The translations under genes and the position numbers were made by a program. DNA of 63,509 nt from positions 1 through 63,509 of the forward strand of contig JAJSLI010000115.1 in the NCBI GenBank assembly GCA_021272315.1, written 5' to 3'. The notes under the pieces are model-generated. The model was given only the letters and a program-made list of their open reading frames with translations. It did not search any database and was not told where the DNA came from. This DNA comes from Methylacidiphilales bacterium (lineage in GTDB: Bacteria; Verrucomicrobiota; Verrucomicrobiia; Methylacidiphilales; UBA1321). Of the stretch, positions 31,852 to 40,151 are shown in pieces. Position 1 is the stretch's first letter, and each line of letters opens with the position of its first letter.

Positions 31852-33330
31852 TTATTTGTTTTCGCATCGATAAACGGTGTATTGGCGGAACGGGCGCCCG
31901 CGAAAGCTGACCACCATGTGCTCGATCGGCGTGATCGTGTTGAATTCGCCCTGCAGCGCCTTGGTCGTCGCTTCCCCCGTGATCCAGAGCGCGCAATGCG
32001 GCGGGTGCGTCATAGCGCCATAACCGGGCCAGAAATCGTACTGGTTGGCTGGAGGGTAATGCCGCAATACGTAAATGAATTTATGGTTGGGCAGATGAAA
32101 CGAAAAAATGGCCGCTTCCTTATAGGCATCGGCGATCAGGACATCGGCCTGCTGCTCCTGCTGGAGTTGGTCGAGCCGGTCGGCTATCTGCGACCATCCA
32201 ACAAAGCGGCTCATCGGGTCCAGCTTCTGCGGCAGATGCAGCAGTTCCGGATCATGCATCAGCACCGTCTGGATCCAGGCCATTACAAAAGCCGCGGCAA
32301 CAAAGAGGCGGGCCGCGCGACTGGCCAAAATCCGCCGCCAATACGAGGCGAGAACTATGATCAGTCCCAGATACGAAATCGCCGGCCAGTTCGGTTCGCC
32401 CTGCAAATGCCAGGCCAACACGGCATAGAAAAGAAAGACCGGGAGAAAAAGGAGCAGCAGCAAAAGGTCGCCTTCATTCTCAGTCGTACTTCTTCCGCCC
32501 AACCGCCGCGCCAGCAGGCCGGTCGCCGTGGCCAGCAGTGTGAGAAAGAGCAGCGGCGAAATCACCAACGCTTGCAGATCGAGAAAATTGAGAAAGGTGG
32601 AAAAATGAAGGCCGAACGGCTCGTTGAGCCTGCCCCGGTTTTCCAACTGCACGGCGCTCACCCAGCCATTCCGCAAGTTCCACCACCAAACCGGCGTGGT
32701 GCAGAAAACGGCGACGACCAGCATCAGCCAGAAGCCGCGCCGCAGGAGCAACCCGCGCCGGTCCGGAACCAGCAACAGAAAAAGAAGGAATGTCACCAAT
32801 TCGAGCGCGTTAAGATATTTGGCCAGAAAACCCGAGCCAATGGCAAAGCCGGCAAGAATCCAGTCGCCAAGACGGTCCTCCTGCACCGCGCAGGAAAAAT
32901 GGTTCGCGGCCCAGATCCAAAAAAAAGCCGACAGCGGATCGATCGTCATCACCACGGCGCCCACGGCGTAGATTGGCACCACCCCGGTGATCAACACCGC
33001 CAGCAGTCCCGTGGTTTCGTCGTACCAGCGCCGCGCGAGCAGGAAAATCTGCCATGCCGTCCCGGCGGAAAGAAGCACGGCGAAAAAACGAATGCCGAAA
33101 TTGTTGCCGCCCCAAAGCGCCGTGCCCGCCGCGATGGTGTAGGCGACAGCCGGGCCCTTGCTGTAATAACTGGCGTCGAGATGACGCGACCACTGAAAAT
33201 AGTAGGCCTCGTCCGGCAGCAAAGGCAGCCATACGCAGTAAAAGAAGCGGAAGGCTGTCGCCACCGCGATAACGAAGATGACCGCCTGTGCGGACGTTAG
33301 GCCCAGGAAACGCGGTGGGGCTGCATTCAT
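31852..33330 (-). CDS. GT39/ArnT-like membrane glycosyltransferase
   Basis: 492-residue GT-C glycosyltransferase (PMT_2 domain) with about 11-12 membrane segments. The first periplasmic loop has PLLPDEAYYFQWSRHLDASY, where Asp-Glu (about residues 39-40) is the conserved catalytic acidic pair of the ArnT/dolichyl-phosphate-mannose type, and SKGPAVAYTIA follows as in lipid A transferases. It would transfer a sugar from a polyprenyl-phosphate donor to lipid A, protein or another envelope acceptor. The C-terminal 110 residues are soluble. It is divergent from the TetR efflux operon; 64 bases separate it from folC on the same strand. Confidence 0.87.
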   Translation of the reverse strand: MNAAPPRFLGLTSAQAVIFVIAVATAFRFFYCVWLPLLPDEAYYFQWSRHLDASYYSKGPAVAYTIAAGTALWGGNNFGIRFFAVLLSAGTAWQIFLLARRWYDETTGLLAVLITGVVPIYAVGAVVMTIDPLSAFFWIWAANHFSCAVQEDRLGDWILAGFAIGSGFLAKYLNALELVTFLLFLLLVPDRRGLLLRRGFWLMLVVAVFCTTPVWWWNLRNGWVSAVQLENRGRLNEPFGLHFSTFLNFLDLQALVISPLLFLTLLATATGLLARRLGGRSTTENEGDLLLLLLFLPVFLFYAVLAWHLQGEPNWPAISYLGLIIVLASYWRRILASRAARLFVAAAFVMAWIQTVLMHDPELLHLPQKLDPMSRFVGWSQIADRLDQLQQEQQADVLIADAYKEAAIFSFHLPNHKFIYVLRHYPPANQYDFWPGYGAMTHPPHCALWITGEATTKALQGEFNTITPIEHMVVSFRGRPFRQYTVYRCENK

Positions 33331-33436
33331 GAAGAAACCGCGAGACTAGCGGGAGGCCGGGGATACAAACAAGCCTTCTCCGCCGCCGGGAAATCGGCAC
33401 GCCCGCAAACCAGATGCTTGCTCTTCCGGCCATTTC

Positions 33437-33456
33437 ATGCAAGTATGTACTTGCAT
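33437..33456. promoter_or_regulatory. Perfect 20-bp palindrome, probable TetR operator
   Basis: ATGCAAGTA (33437-33445) and TACTTGCAT (33448-33456) are perfect inverted arms separated by TG. The site ends inside the start codon of the TetR gene (ATG at 33455-33457) and faces the divergent GT39 gene 107 bases away. Size and symmetry fit a TetR-family dimer site, so the regulator probably represses its own operon. Confidence 0.8.
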
Positions 33457-34030
33457 GAATGAAACCAGTCAAAAAATTCTCGAGGCGGCCATTTGTGTTT
33501 TCGCCCGTGACGGCGTGGCGGGCGCCACGACCCGTGAAATCGCACGGACAGCGCGGGTCAATGAGGTGACCCTGTTCCGTTACTTCAAAAACAAAAACGA
33601 GCTTTTGCGCCGCGTGGTGGCCCGCTGCTCCGAGAGCTTTGAGCATGTCTTCGCCGAAGCGTCGTTCGAGACACGGGCCGACCTGCGTCGAACGGTCCTG
33701 GCCTATGCCACGATCTATATGAGCGTGCTGCATGAAAACGAGGATTTTGTCCGCACTTTTCTCGGCGAGTTGAACCGGCATCCCAAACTTTGCCGCAGCC
33801 TCTTCATTGAATCGTCGAAACCGGCCCGGCAAAAGTTCATAGCCTATCTTCAGGCCGCCCAGAAGCGGCGGCTGGTGCGGCGCAATCTCGACGTCACAAC
33901 CGCCGCCGACGCCTTCACCGGCATGCTGCTGGCCGGGGTGATCCGGCGTCCCCTCACCGAAGCGGTGTACCGCAACGAGGATTACGTCAAGACCTGCCTG
34001 GAACTCTTCTTCAAGGGCATCGAAGCGTGA
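33455..34030 (+). CDS. TetR/AcrR-family transcriptional regulator
   Basis: 191-residue repressor. The N-terminal HTH (residues about 5-52) reads SQKILEAAICVFARDGVAGA, then TTREIARTARVNEVTLFRYF and KNKNELL, a clear TetR_N domain. The C-terminal ligand-binding domain is TetR-like with an AefR/TetR_C pattern (AADAFTGMLLAG). I start at the ATG at 33455; an ATG at 33437 would place the whole operator inside the coding region and adds VCTC-type residues not expected in the family. Neither start has a good ribosome-binding site, so the mRNA may be leaderless. Its stop overlaps the start of the transporter gene (GTGA). Confidence 0.88.
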   Translation: MNETSQKILEAAICVFARDGVAGATTREIARTARVNEVTLFRYFKNKNELLRRVVARCSESFEHVFAEASFETRADLRRTVLAYATIYMSVLHENEDFVRTFLGELNRHPKLCRSLFIESSKPARQKFIAYLQAAQKRRLVRRNLDVTTAADAFTGMLLAGVIRRPLTEAVYRNEDYVKTCLELFFKGIEA

Positions 34031-35625
34031 ACCCGGCCATGGCCCTACCCGTTCATCAGGGACTGACCGGCTTGGCGCAGCGCGCGGCGGAACAAGGCTG
34101 GCTGAAGTGGGCCATCGTGCTCAGTGCTTCCTTTGCCGCCATTCTCGAGGTGATCGACGTCAGCATTGTCAACGTCGCCCTGCCCTACATGCAGGGCAAC
34201 CTGGGCGCGACGCTTTCTGAAATCGGCTGGGTCTCGACCGGCTACTCAATTGCGAACGTCATCGTCATTCCGCTCTCGGCGTGGCTCGGGTTCCGCTACG
34301 GCAAAAAGCGCTATTTCATCTTCTCGCTCGTCGCCTTCACTCTCGCCTCGGTCCTTTGCGGCTTCGCCACCAGTCTTTCAATGCTCATCATCGGGCGCGT
34401 CCTCCAGGGCCTCGGCGGCGGCAGTCTGTTGGCCAAGGCGCAGGGGCTGGTGTTCGAAACGTTCCCGCCGGAGGAACAGGCCCGCGCGAGCATGGTGTTC
34501 ACGCTCGGCGTCATCGCGGGGCCCGCCATCGGTCCGGCACTCGGCGGTTACCTGACCGACAATTTCGGCTGGCGCTGGATTTTTTTTATTAACGTGCCGC
34601 TGGGCATCTTCGCCATCTTCATGTGCAGTACCTTTCTCCTGCCGGACGATCCCCACGTTCGCACCCGTAACTCCGTCGACTGGATGGGCATTCTCTGGCT
34701 CGCCCTTGGCCTGGGCACGCTTCAAACGGTGCTCGAACAGGGCCAGCAGGATGACTGGTTTTCTTCGCCCTTCATCGAACATATGGCGTTCCTGAGCATC
34801 GTCGCGCTGGTTTTTTTCATTTGGCAGGAATTGCGGGTGGAACATCCCGCGGTCGATTTGCGGGTGCTGCGCTACCGCTCGCTCACCGCCGGGAGCATTA
34901 TCTCTCTTGTCGTCGGCATGGGTCTCTACGGCACGATCTTTGTCGTACCCATCTTCGCGCAAAATGTCCTTCAATTCACCGCTACAAAAACGGGTCTGCT
35001 CCTGGCGCCCGGGGCGTTCGCCTCCGCCGCGGCGACCTTTGCCCTGGCCCCGCTGTCGAAGCTGTTCACTCCACGAACGCTTATCGTTATCGGAGGCCTG
35101 ATCACCATCGCGGTCATGTATTCTTTCACCGGCCTGAACCCCGACACCGGTTACGACCAGCTCTACTGGCCGCTGATTTGGCGCGGATTCGCCACCGTTC
35201 TCATGTTTTTGCCGCTTTCGTTGGTCACGCTCGGGCCTCTGCCCAAGAAGGACGTGGCCGCAGGCGCCGGATTTTTCAGCCTGACCCGGCAACTGGGCGG
35301 CAGCATCGGCATAGCCGCGATCACCACGCTGGTGGCGAAGCAGCAGTTCGTCCACCGCGCCCAGCTCATTTACGACGTTTCCGATCTCAATCCCGCCTAT
35401 CACGACCGCCTCAGCGCGAACACCTCCTATTTCAATACCCTCACCGGCGACCCGATCGCGGCGCAAAACCAGGCGCTGAGCCTGATCGACCGCGCCATCG
35501 ACGTTCAGGCCGCCCTGCTCAGCTACCGTGATGTTTTTTACTTTGTCGCCGCCGTTTTCTTATTCGCACTTCCCCTGGTTTTCCTCTTGGGCAAAAGCGC
35601 CCGGCCCGCCACCACCGCCGCCTAA
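34027..35625 (+). CDS. DHA2-family drug efflux permease (EmrB-like)
   Basis: 532-residue MFS exporter of the 14-segment DHA2 type. Motifs include ILEVIDVSIVNVALPYMQGN in segment 1 (family motif LDxTIVNVALP), GWVSTGYSIANVIVIPLS, GRVLQGLGGGSLLAKAQ, and motif C GVIAGPAIGPALGGYL, then FFINVPLGIFA. These identify EmrB-type multidrug pumps. The start is a GTG overlapping the regulator stop by four bases; the product should be in the inner membrane and work with the adaptor encoded 12 bases downstream. The drug specificity is unknown. Confidence 0.92.
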   Translation: MNPAMALPVHQGLTGLAQRAAEQGWLKWAIVLSASFAAILEVIDVSIVNVALPYMQGNLGATLSEIGWVSTGYSIANVIVIPLSAWLGFRYGKKRYFIFSLVAFTLASVLCGFATSLSMLIIGRVLQGLGGGSLLAKAQGLVFETFPPEEQARASMVFTLGVIAGPAIGPALGGYLTDNFGWRWIFFINVPLGIFAIFMCSTFLLPDDPHVRTRNSVDWMGILWLALGLGTLQTVLEQGQQDDWFSSPFIEHMAFLSIVALVFFIWQELRVEHPAVDLRVLRYRSLTAGSIISLVVGMGLYGTIFVVPIFAQNVLQFTATKTGLLLAPGAFASAAATFALAPLSKLFTPRTLIVIGGLITIAVMYSFTGLNPDTGYDQLYWPLIWRGFATVLMFLPLSLVTLGPLPKKDVAAGAGFFSLTRQLGGSIGIAAITTLVAKQQFVHRAQLIYDVSDLNPAYHDRLSANTSYFNTLTGDPIAAQNQALSLIDRAIDVQAALLSYRDVFYFVAAVFLFALPLVFLLGKSARPATTAA

Positions 35626-35636
35626 CCGATCGATTT

Positions 35637-36572
35637 ATGAGTACACCCACCCTCCAAGAAGATGTTGCCCTCTCGGACAAGAAAACCTCACCTGCACCCG
35701 CTCCCGTATCCGCGCCGCTTCCCGGCAAAAAACTTCATCCCCTGGCCCAGCGCTACAAGCGCCCATTCCTGATTGTGGCGGGCATCGTCTCGCTGATCGC
35801 TGTGGCCATCTACAGCTATGACGCCTATACCCACGAAGAAACCGACGACGCCTACGTCACCGGCCATCTCCACGATGTCTCCTCGCGCATCAATGCGGTG
35901 GTGACGGACGTCCTGGTCAACGACAACCAGTTCGTTAACGCGGGCGACGTGCTGGTCAGGCTCGACCCTTCGGAATATATTGCGCTCGCCGCAGCGGCCC
36001 AGGCCCAAGTCGCCAAGGCGCAGGCGGATGTTGATCGCCAGACGCCGCTCGTCGCCATGCGCGCCTACTCCCCGGACGATCTCGACGCCACGACAAGCAC
36101 CCGCGATGTCGACCTCGCCGAGCTCGATCTTGCCCAATTGCAGATCGACTACACGACGATCAAGGCGCCGGCCTCCGGCTACGTGGGCCGGAAAAATGTC
36201 GAAACCGGCAACCGGGTTTCGTCGGGCCAGACGCTCCTGGTCATCGTCGAACCCGAGTTGTGGGTCGTGGCCAATTTCAAGGAGACTCAACTCGCCAAAA
36301 TGAAGATCGGCCAGCCTGCCACCATCACCATCGATTCGATCCCCGACAAGGTCTTCAAAGGAAAAGTCGACAGTTTTTCCCCCGCCACCGGCAACGAGTT
36401 CGCGCTTTTGCCCGCCGACAACTCAACCGGTAATTTCACGAAGATCGTCCAGCGTGTCCCGGTCAAGGTCGTCTTCGATCCGGACTCCACACGCGGTTAT
36501 GAGAACCGCATCCGGGCCGGAGAATCGGCCGTGGTCAAAGTCGCGGTGCTCGAACCCGGTTCCAAACCTTAA
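35637..36572 (+). CDS. EmrA/HlyD-family membrane fusion adaptor
   Basis: 311-residue periplasmic adaptor. Residues about 45-62 are a membrane anchor, followed by the first lipoyl half (HEETDDAYVTGHLHDVSSRI) and LVRLDPSEY, a short alpha-helical hairpin (about residues 112-166), the second lipoyl half TTIKAPASGYVGRKNVETG, and a beta-barrel domain ending in RAGESAVVKVAV. It links EmrB to an outer-membrane channel. At 311 residues it is shorter than EmrA (about 390) because the hairpin is reduced. No TolC-type gene is in the operon. Confidence 0.9.
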   Translation: MSTPTLQEDVALSDKKTSPAPAPVSAPLPGKKLHPLAQRYKRPFLIVAGIVSLIAVAIYSYDAYTHEETDDAYVTGHLHDVSSRINAVVTDVLVNDNQFVNAGDVLVRLDPSEYIALAAAAQAQVAKAQADVDRQTPLVAMRAYSPDDLDATTSTRDVDLAELDLAQLQIDYTTIKAPASGYVGRKNVETGNRVSSGQTLLVIVEPELWVVANFKETQLAKMKIGQPATITIDSIPDKVFKGKVDSFSPATGNEFALLPADNSTGNFTKIVQRVPVKVVFDPDSTRGYENRIRAGESAVVKVAVLEPGSKP

Positions 36573-36611
36573 CCGCCTACCCTGCGCCGCCAGCGGCGGG
36601 GCACGGTGATT

Positions 36612-37640
36612 TCACCTCAACGCGAAAATCCGTCGGAGCCAGGGACCGCCGCGACTCGCCAATCCGACGATAATCATCGAAATACCGTAACCCATTGCCG
36701 TGACGATAAAGGAGTCAAGCACGCCCGCCGGCAGAGAAACAGAAGCGTGGATTCGCTGGACCACGAACTGCATCGCTTCCAACACTGTTTGGTGCACAAG
36801 ATAAACACCGAAAGAAAAAGCCCCGATGACCGTGATCCATTTTCCCGGCTCCAAAATTCCCGACAGGCTCCAGGCGAGAAGAAAAATGCCGAGACCCCAA
36901 GCCGGCTCGGTATAACAAGAGATTATCCTATTTAGGCTGACATAAGCCGCCGTGACGCAAAGAAGGACTCCCAGAACAACAAGGAGCCGGACGCGCCCGG
37001 TATTCGGCGAAGGCAACCAGCGCACTGCCACGGCGGCGATAAAAATCAACGGCAGACATCGGACGGCGTCAGCCAGCAGCACAAGGAAGAGCTTCAGGGG
37101 CGGCACCACGTTCGGTCCCGTCATTTGGGCCATGTCGTAGGCGTTGCCGGTGTTCAACTCGAGCTGATAACAGACCGTCGTCAGAAGCAATCCGATCCCC
37201 AATATCCAAACCGAACCACGGCAAAGGACATGGCGCAGAACACGGACCAGAACAAGGCCGGTGAACAGGAGGGGCAAAAAATAGAGCGCCATGCTGCTGC
37301 CTCCATTGAGAAGCAGCATCCAGGGATCCGAGAAAATTTCCGCGATTCGCCCCGTCTGGCGCTCAAAATAAAATTTGCCCACACGCAGCCCGAGATAAAA
37401 CACACTCCAAACGGCGTAGGGCGCCAGAATCCGAGCGGACCGGTTCCGCAACCATTCGTTCCAAGGCAACGATTTCACCCCTTCCCCGCGAATGGCAAAA
37501 AAGAACGAGGTAAAAAGAAAAAAGGGAACGGCGAATCCACAAAGAGTGCGAATCATACCGGCGCCGCCGGTGGTGTGATTCCCAAAAACGAGCCCGGAAT
37601 GGATGAAAATCACGCCGAAGACCGCAAAACCGCGCATCAA
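36612..37640 (-). CDS. Acyltransferase family 3 membrane protein
   Basis: 342-residue membrane protein with about 10 segments, matching acyltransferase_3 (OafA/NodX-type) enzymes that acetylate or acylate surface glycans. It opens MMRGFAVFGVIFIHSG, corresponding to the family pattern (D/E)xxRGxAxxxVxxxH; the catalytic His is at about residue 14. In frame upstream of the TTG/ATG start the sequence reads RLPGIEL, which matches the family N terminus, so translation probably begins further upstream at a non-ATG codon such as CTG, or the 5' end is damaged. It converges with the efflux operon. Confidence 0.75.
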   Translation of the reverse strand: MMRGFAVFGVIFIHSGLVFGNHTTGGAGMIRTLCGFAVPFFLFTSFFFAIRGEGVKSLPWNEWLRNRSARILAPYAVWSVFYLGLRVGKFYFERQTGRIAEIFSDPWMLLLNGGSSMALYFLPLLFTGLVLVRVLRHVLCRGSVWILGIGLLLTTVCYQLELNTGNAYDMAQMTGPNVVPPLKLFLVLLADAVRCLPLIFIAAVAVRWLPSPNTGRVRLLVVLGVLLCVTAAYVSLNRIISCYTEPAWGLGIFLLAWSLSGILEPGKWITVIGAFSFGVYLVHQTVLEAMQFVVQRIHASVSLPAGVLDSFIVTAMGYGISMIIVGLASRGGPWLRRIFALR

Positions 37641-37800
37641 CTCGATGCCGGGGAGGCGTTCAGCAACCAGGAATGTAGTTTTGTCGCGTATCCTTCCGAT
37701 TCAATGGAAAATTCTCCCATTGCCAAGCCGATTCCTGTTTCCCATAAACGTTCATTTCATTTTAGCTGGACACCATTCCCAGGCAAACGGCGCGCCGATA

Positions 37801-37846
37801 AAAAAAAGCAGCCCAACCGAACTGACCCTCTTCGATTGGGCTTTTT
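37801..37846. terminator. Bidirectional intrinsic terminator after the beta-CASP gene
   Basis: AGCCCAA (37810-37816) pairs with TTGGGCT (37836-37842), with an added GAA/TTC pair inside a two-by-two internal loop. A T-run follows on the plus strand (37842-37846) and a run of at least seven A residues on the other side (37801-37807) gives a U-tract on the minus strand. It ends at the stop codon of the nuclease gene at 37845. Confidence 0.85.
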
Positions 37847-39239
37847 AAAGCTCAATCACCTCGCCCAGGCCGGGAAGGAGGGGCTTTAAGCCGTGGCGTT
37901 CGGTGATCAGTTTGGCCAGGGCCGTGCGCGGGCCGTTTTCACCGTGAGTCAGGATCACGCGGGGCTTCACCGGCGCAATCACCCCAAACCATTTCAAGAG
38001 GTCCGTCTGCCCGGCGTGCGCGCTGAACCCGCCGAGCGTGTGGACGCGCGCCTTGACGGCTATGGTCTCCCAAAAGATGGTCACCTTTTTAGCGCCATCG
38101 ACCAGCATGCGCCCGAGTGATCCGCAGGCCTGGTAGCCGACGATGATCACATGGGTCTGCGGATTCCAAAGGTTGTGGCGGAGATGATGCAGGATGCGTC
38201 CGGCGGTGCACATTCCGGCACCCGCCATCACCAGGCAGGGGCCGGGACAATTGTTGATCGCCTTGGAATCGTCGGCCGTCGCCGACATTTTCAGGGTGGC
38301 GAGGTCCCGCGAAATCGAGCCTTCCTTGAGATAGGCCACCATTTCTTCGTCGTAGAGTTCCGGATGACGGGCGTAGATTCGTGATGCCTCGATAGCCATC
38401 GGGCTGTCGAGAAAAACCGGAAACGGGACAACGATTTTCTGACGGAAGATCGAGGCCAGCAACAGGCTCAACAATTGAGCACGGCCCACCGCAAACGTGG
38501 GGACGAGTATCTTCCCCTTTTGCTCGAACGACTGTTTCACGATTTCGATGAATTGCGCGACGGTGTCGGCAAATGGCTGGTGATCGCGATCCCCGTAGGT
38601 CGATTCCAGGAAAACTACGTCAGCCTGCGTAAACGTTTCAAAATCGCGCAGAATGGGAGCTCCTTTGGGGCCGAGGTCTCCCGAGAACACGACCTTGCGC
38701 TGTGTTCCGGCCTCATCAAGAAACAGCTTGATGCTGGTCGAGCCCAGCATGTGTCCGGCCTCCGCGAAACAAGCCCGGATGCCGGGAGCAACGGGGACCG
38801 GCTCGTCATAGGGCACGGGCTTGAGTTGTTGTAGAATCGTTTCGGCTTCCGCCGGGGTGTAGAGGGGCTTGGCGGGCGGTTCACCGGCGCGCTGGTGCCG
38901 GCGGTTTTGGCGCTCCACGTCCTGCGACTGAATTTTCGCTGAATCGCGCAGGATCAAGCCCGTCATTTCAATCGTCGCCGGGGTGGCAAATATCGGCCCC
39001 GTGAATCCCGTTTGCGCCAGCAGGGGCAAACGGCCCACATGGTCGAGATGGGCATGGGTCAGGACGACGGCGTCGAGCCGCGCGGACGAAGACCCGAGAG
39101 GCGGGCGATTGAGCCCTCCCGCGCCTTCAGTCCCTTGAAACAGGCCGCAATCGACCAGCACCCGGGCCTGCTGAGTTTCCACGAGATAACATGATCCCGT
39201 TACTTCCCCGCCACCCGCGCCCAGTATCGTGATTTTCAT
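37845..39239 (-). CDS. MBL-fold/beta-CASP ribonuclease-like protein (RMMBL)
   Basis: 464-residue metallo-beta-lactamase-fold protein of the CPSF73-like group. The zinc-binding motif THAHLDHVGRLP is at residues 61-72; other motifs are FAEAGHMLGSTS (His), VFSGDLG (Asp) near residue 180, ESTYGDR and, in the beta-CASP domain, VPTFAVGRAQ and ILTHGENGPR at the end (RMMBL region, with THGE). Such proteins are usually RNA endo- or exonucleases acting in mRNA turnover. No signal peptide. The gene is followed by a strong terminator. Confidence 0.9.
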   Translation of the reverse strand: MKITILGAGGGEVTGSCYLVETQQARVLVDCGLFQGTEGAGGLNRPPLGSSSARLDAVVLTHAHLDHVGRLPLLAQTGFTGPIFATPATIEMTGLILRDSAKIQSQDVERQNRRHQRAGEPPAKPLYTPAEAETILQQLKPVPYDEPVPVAPGIRACFAEAGHMLGSTSIKLFLDEAGTQRKVVFSGDLGPKGAPILRDFETFTQADVVFLESTYGDRDHQPFADTVAQFIEIVKQSFEQKGKILVPTFAVGRAQLLSLLLASIFRQKIVVPFPVFLDSPMAIEASRIYARHPELYDEEMVAYLKEGSISRDLATLKMSATADDSKAINNCPGPCLVMAGAGMCTAGRILHHLRHNLWNPQTHVIIVGYQACGSLGRMLVDGAKKVTIFWETIAVKARVHTLGGFSAHAGQTDLLKWFGVIAPVKPRVILTHGENGPRTALAKLITERHGLKPLLPGLGEVIEL

Positions 39240-39361
39240 GAGGTGAGATCGAAATCCCGCAGGCCAGCTTGGGCCGTTTCATGATTTATTCAAGGCTGGG
39301 GGCGTGATCGTGAGCTGTCGTCATGATTTTGAATCCTGCCACCATGAGCTTGATGACGGAT

Positions 39362-39541
39362 TTATCTGGCAGGTTTCCTGACCGGGAGCAACTGGCTATA
39401 TCTTCGTAAATCCTTTTTGATTTGTTCGGACTCCCGGTTGCGCAGTTCGTCTAGAACTTCCTGCAAAACGTGATTAAGCTGCCCGGTGTCGAGCGCTTTC
39501 AGGTGCGTCTTTAATGTTGTGGGGTCTTGTTCAGCGTTCAT
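39362..39541 (-). CDS. Small ORF of 59 codons, unknown function
   Basis: 59-residue charged protein beginning MNAEQDPTTLKTHLKALDTG, with a helical middle (QLNHVLQEVLDELRNRESEQ) and a basic C terminus. It starts inside the end of the upstream small gene (11-bp overlap), which supports both being translated and coupled. No membrane segment or cysteines. Not recognised. Confidence 0.55.
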   Translation of the reverse strand: MNAEQDPTTLKTHLKALDTGQLNHVLQEVLDELRNRESEQIKKDLRRYSQLLPVRKPAR

Positions 39542-39713
39542 TTTGACCAGATTCCTTTAAATTTGGGTTTCTGGGTTGGCGCGGCAGATGTTTCGTGCTT
39601 TTGACAAAATCCAGACGAATTTTTTCCGCTTCACGCAGCCGACTTTCCCTGGACCCTAATGGTAAATATTCCTGAGAGGAGGCTTCGTCGGAAGAGGGGG
39701 GTATTGTGGCCAT
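39531..39713 (-). CDS. Small ORF of 60 codons, unknown function
   Basis: 60-residue protein from the ATG at 39713 (MATIPPSSDEASSQEYLPLG), charged and probably disordered or helical, with a basic C-terminal half (LPRQPRNPNLKESGQNER). In-frame upstream ATGs would extend it, but the sequence there does not look protein-like. Its stop overlaps the start of the next small gene. Function unknown. Confidence 0.5.
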   Translation of the reverse strand: MATIPPSSDEASSQEYLPLGSRESRLREAEKIRLDFVKSTKHLPRQPRNPNLKESGQNER

Positions 39714-39945
39714 AAAATGCAGACTTAAGTCATTCCTGATAAGAATACTGCCGATGTTTTTAAACAAATCAATATTAAATCTCAAACTCATTATCTTGAA
39801 ATTGTATGGTCGGAAAGGACGAAGGGCCCCAGATCCAAGAACGGACTCACAACCACCCTTCCTGAGGCCCGTGAGAGCGAGGCAATCGCCCGGTGGTTGT
39901 ACACAATTCCAAAGAGAGGAGACCAAGCCTCTGTCAGAGGGGAAA

Positions 39946-40027
39946 TGGGCAGAACAGGATTCGAACCTGTGAAGGCAAAGCCAGAAGATTTACAGTCTTC
40001 CCCCGTTGGCCACTTGGGTATCTGCCC
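39946..40027 (-). tRNA. tRNA-Tyr (anticodon GUA)
   Basis: 82-base gene on the minus strand. The acceptor stem is GGGCAGA/TCTGCCC, the T arm contains GGTTCGAATCC, and the anticodon stem-loop GAAGA-CTGTAAA-TCTTC gives anticodon GTA. A long variable arm (CTGGCTTTGCCTTCA) fits a class II tRNA-Tyr. No CCA is encoded. Confidence 0.93.
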
Positions 40028-40151
40028 TAAAATCACGTGACGGACGGGCCGTCGCGAGTCATGAAGACTAAGCGAGTCGGCGCGGGATGAAAATGCTTTT
40101 TTACGTAAAAGAGGTGCTGTGGACGGCTGGTGTAGCACGCGACTGCATCCT

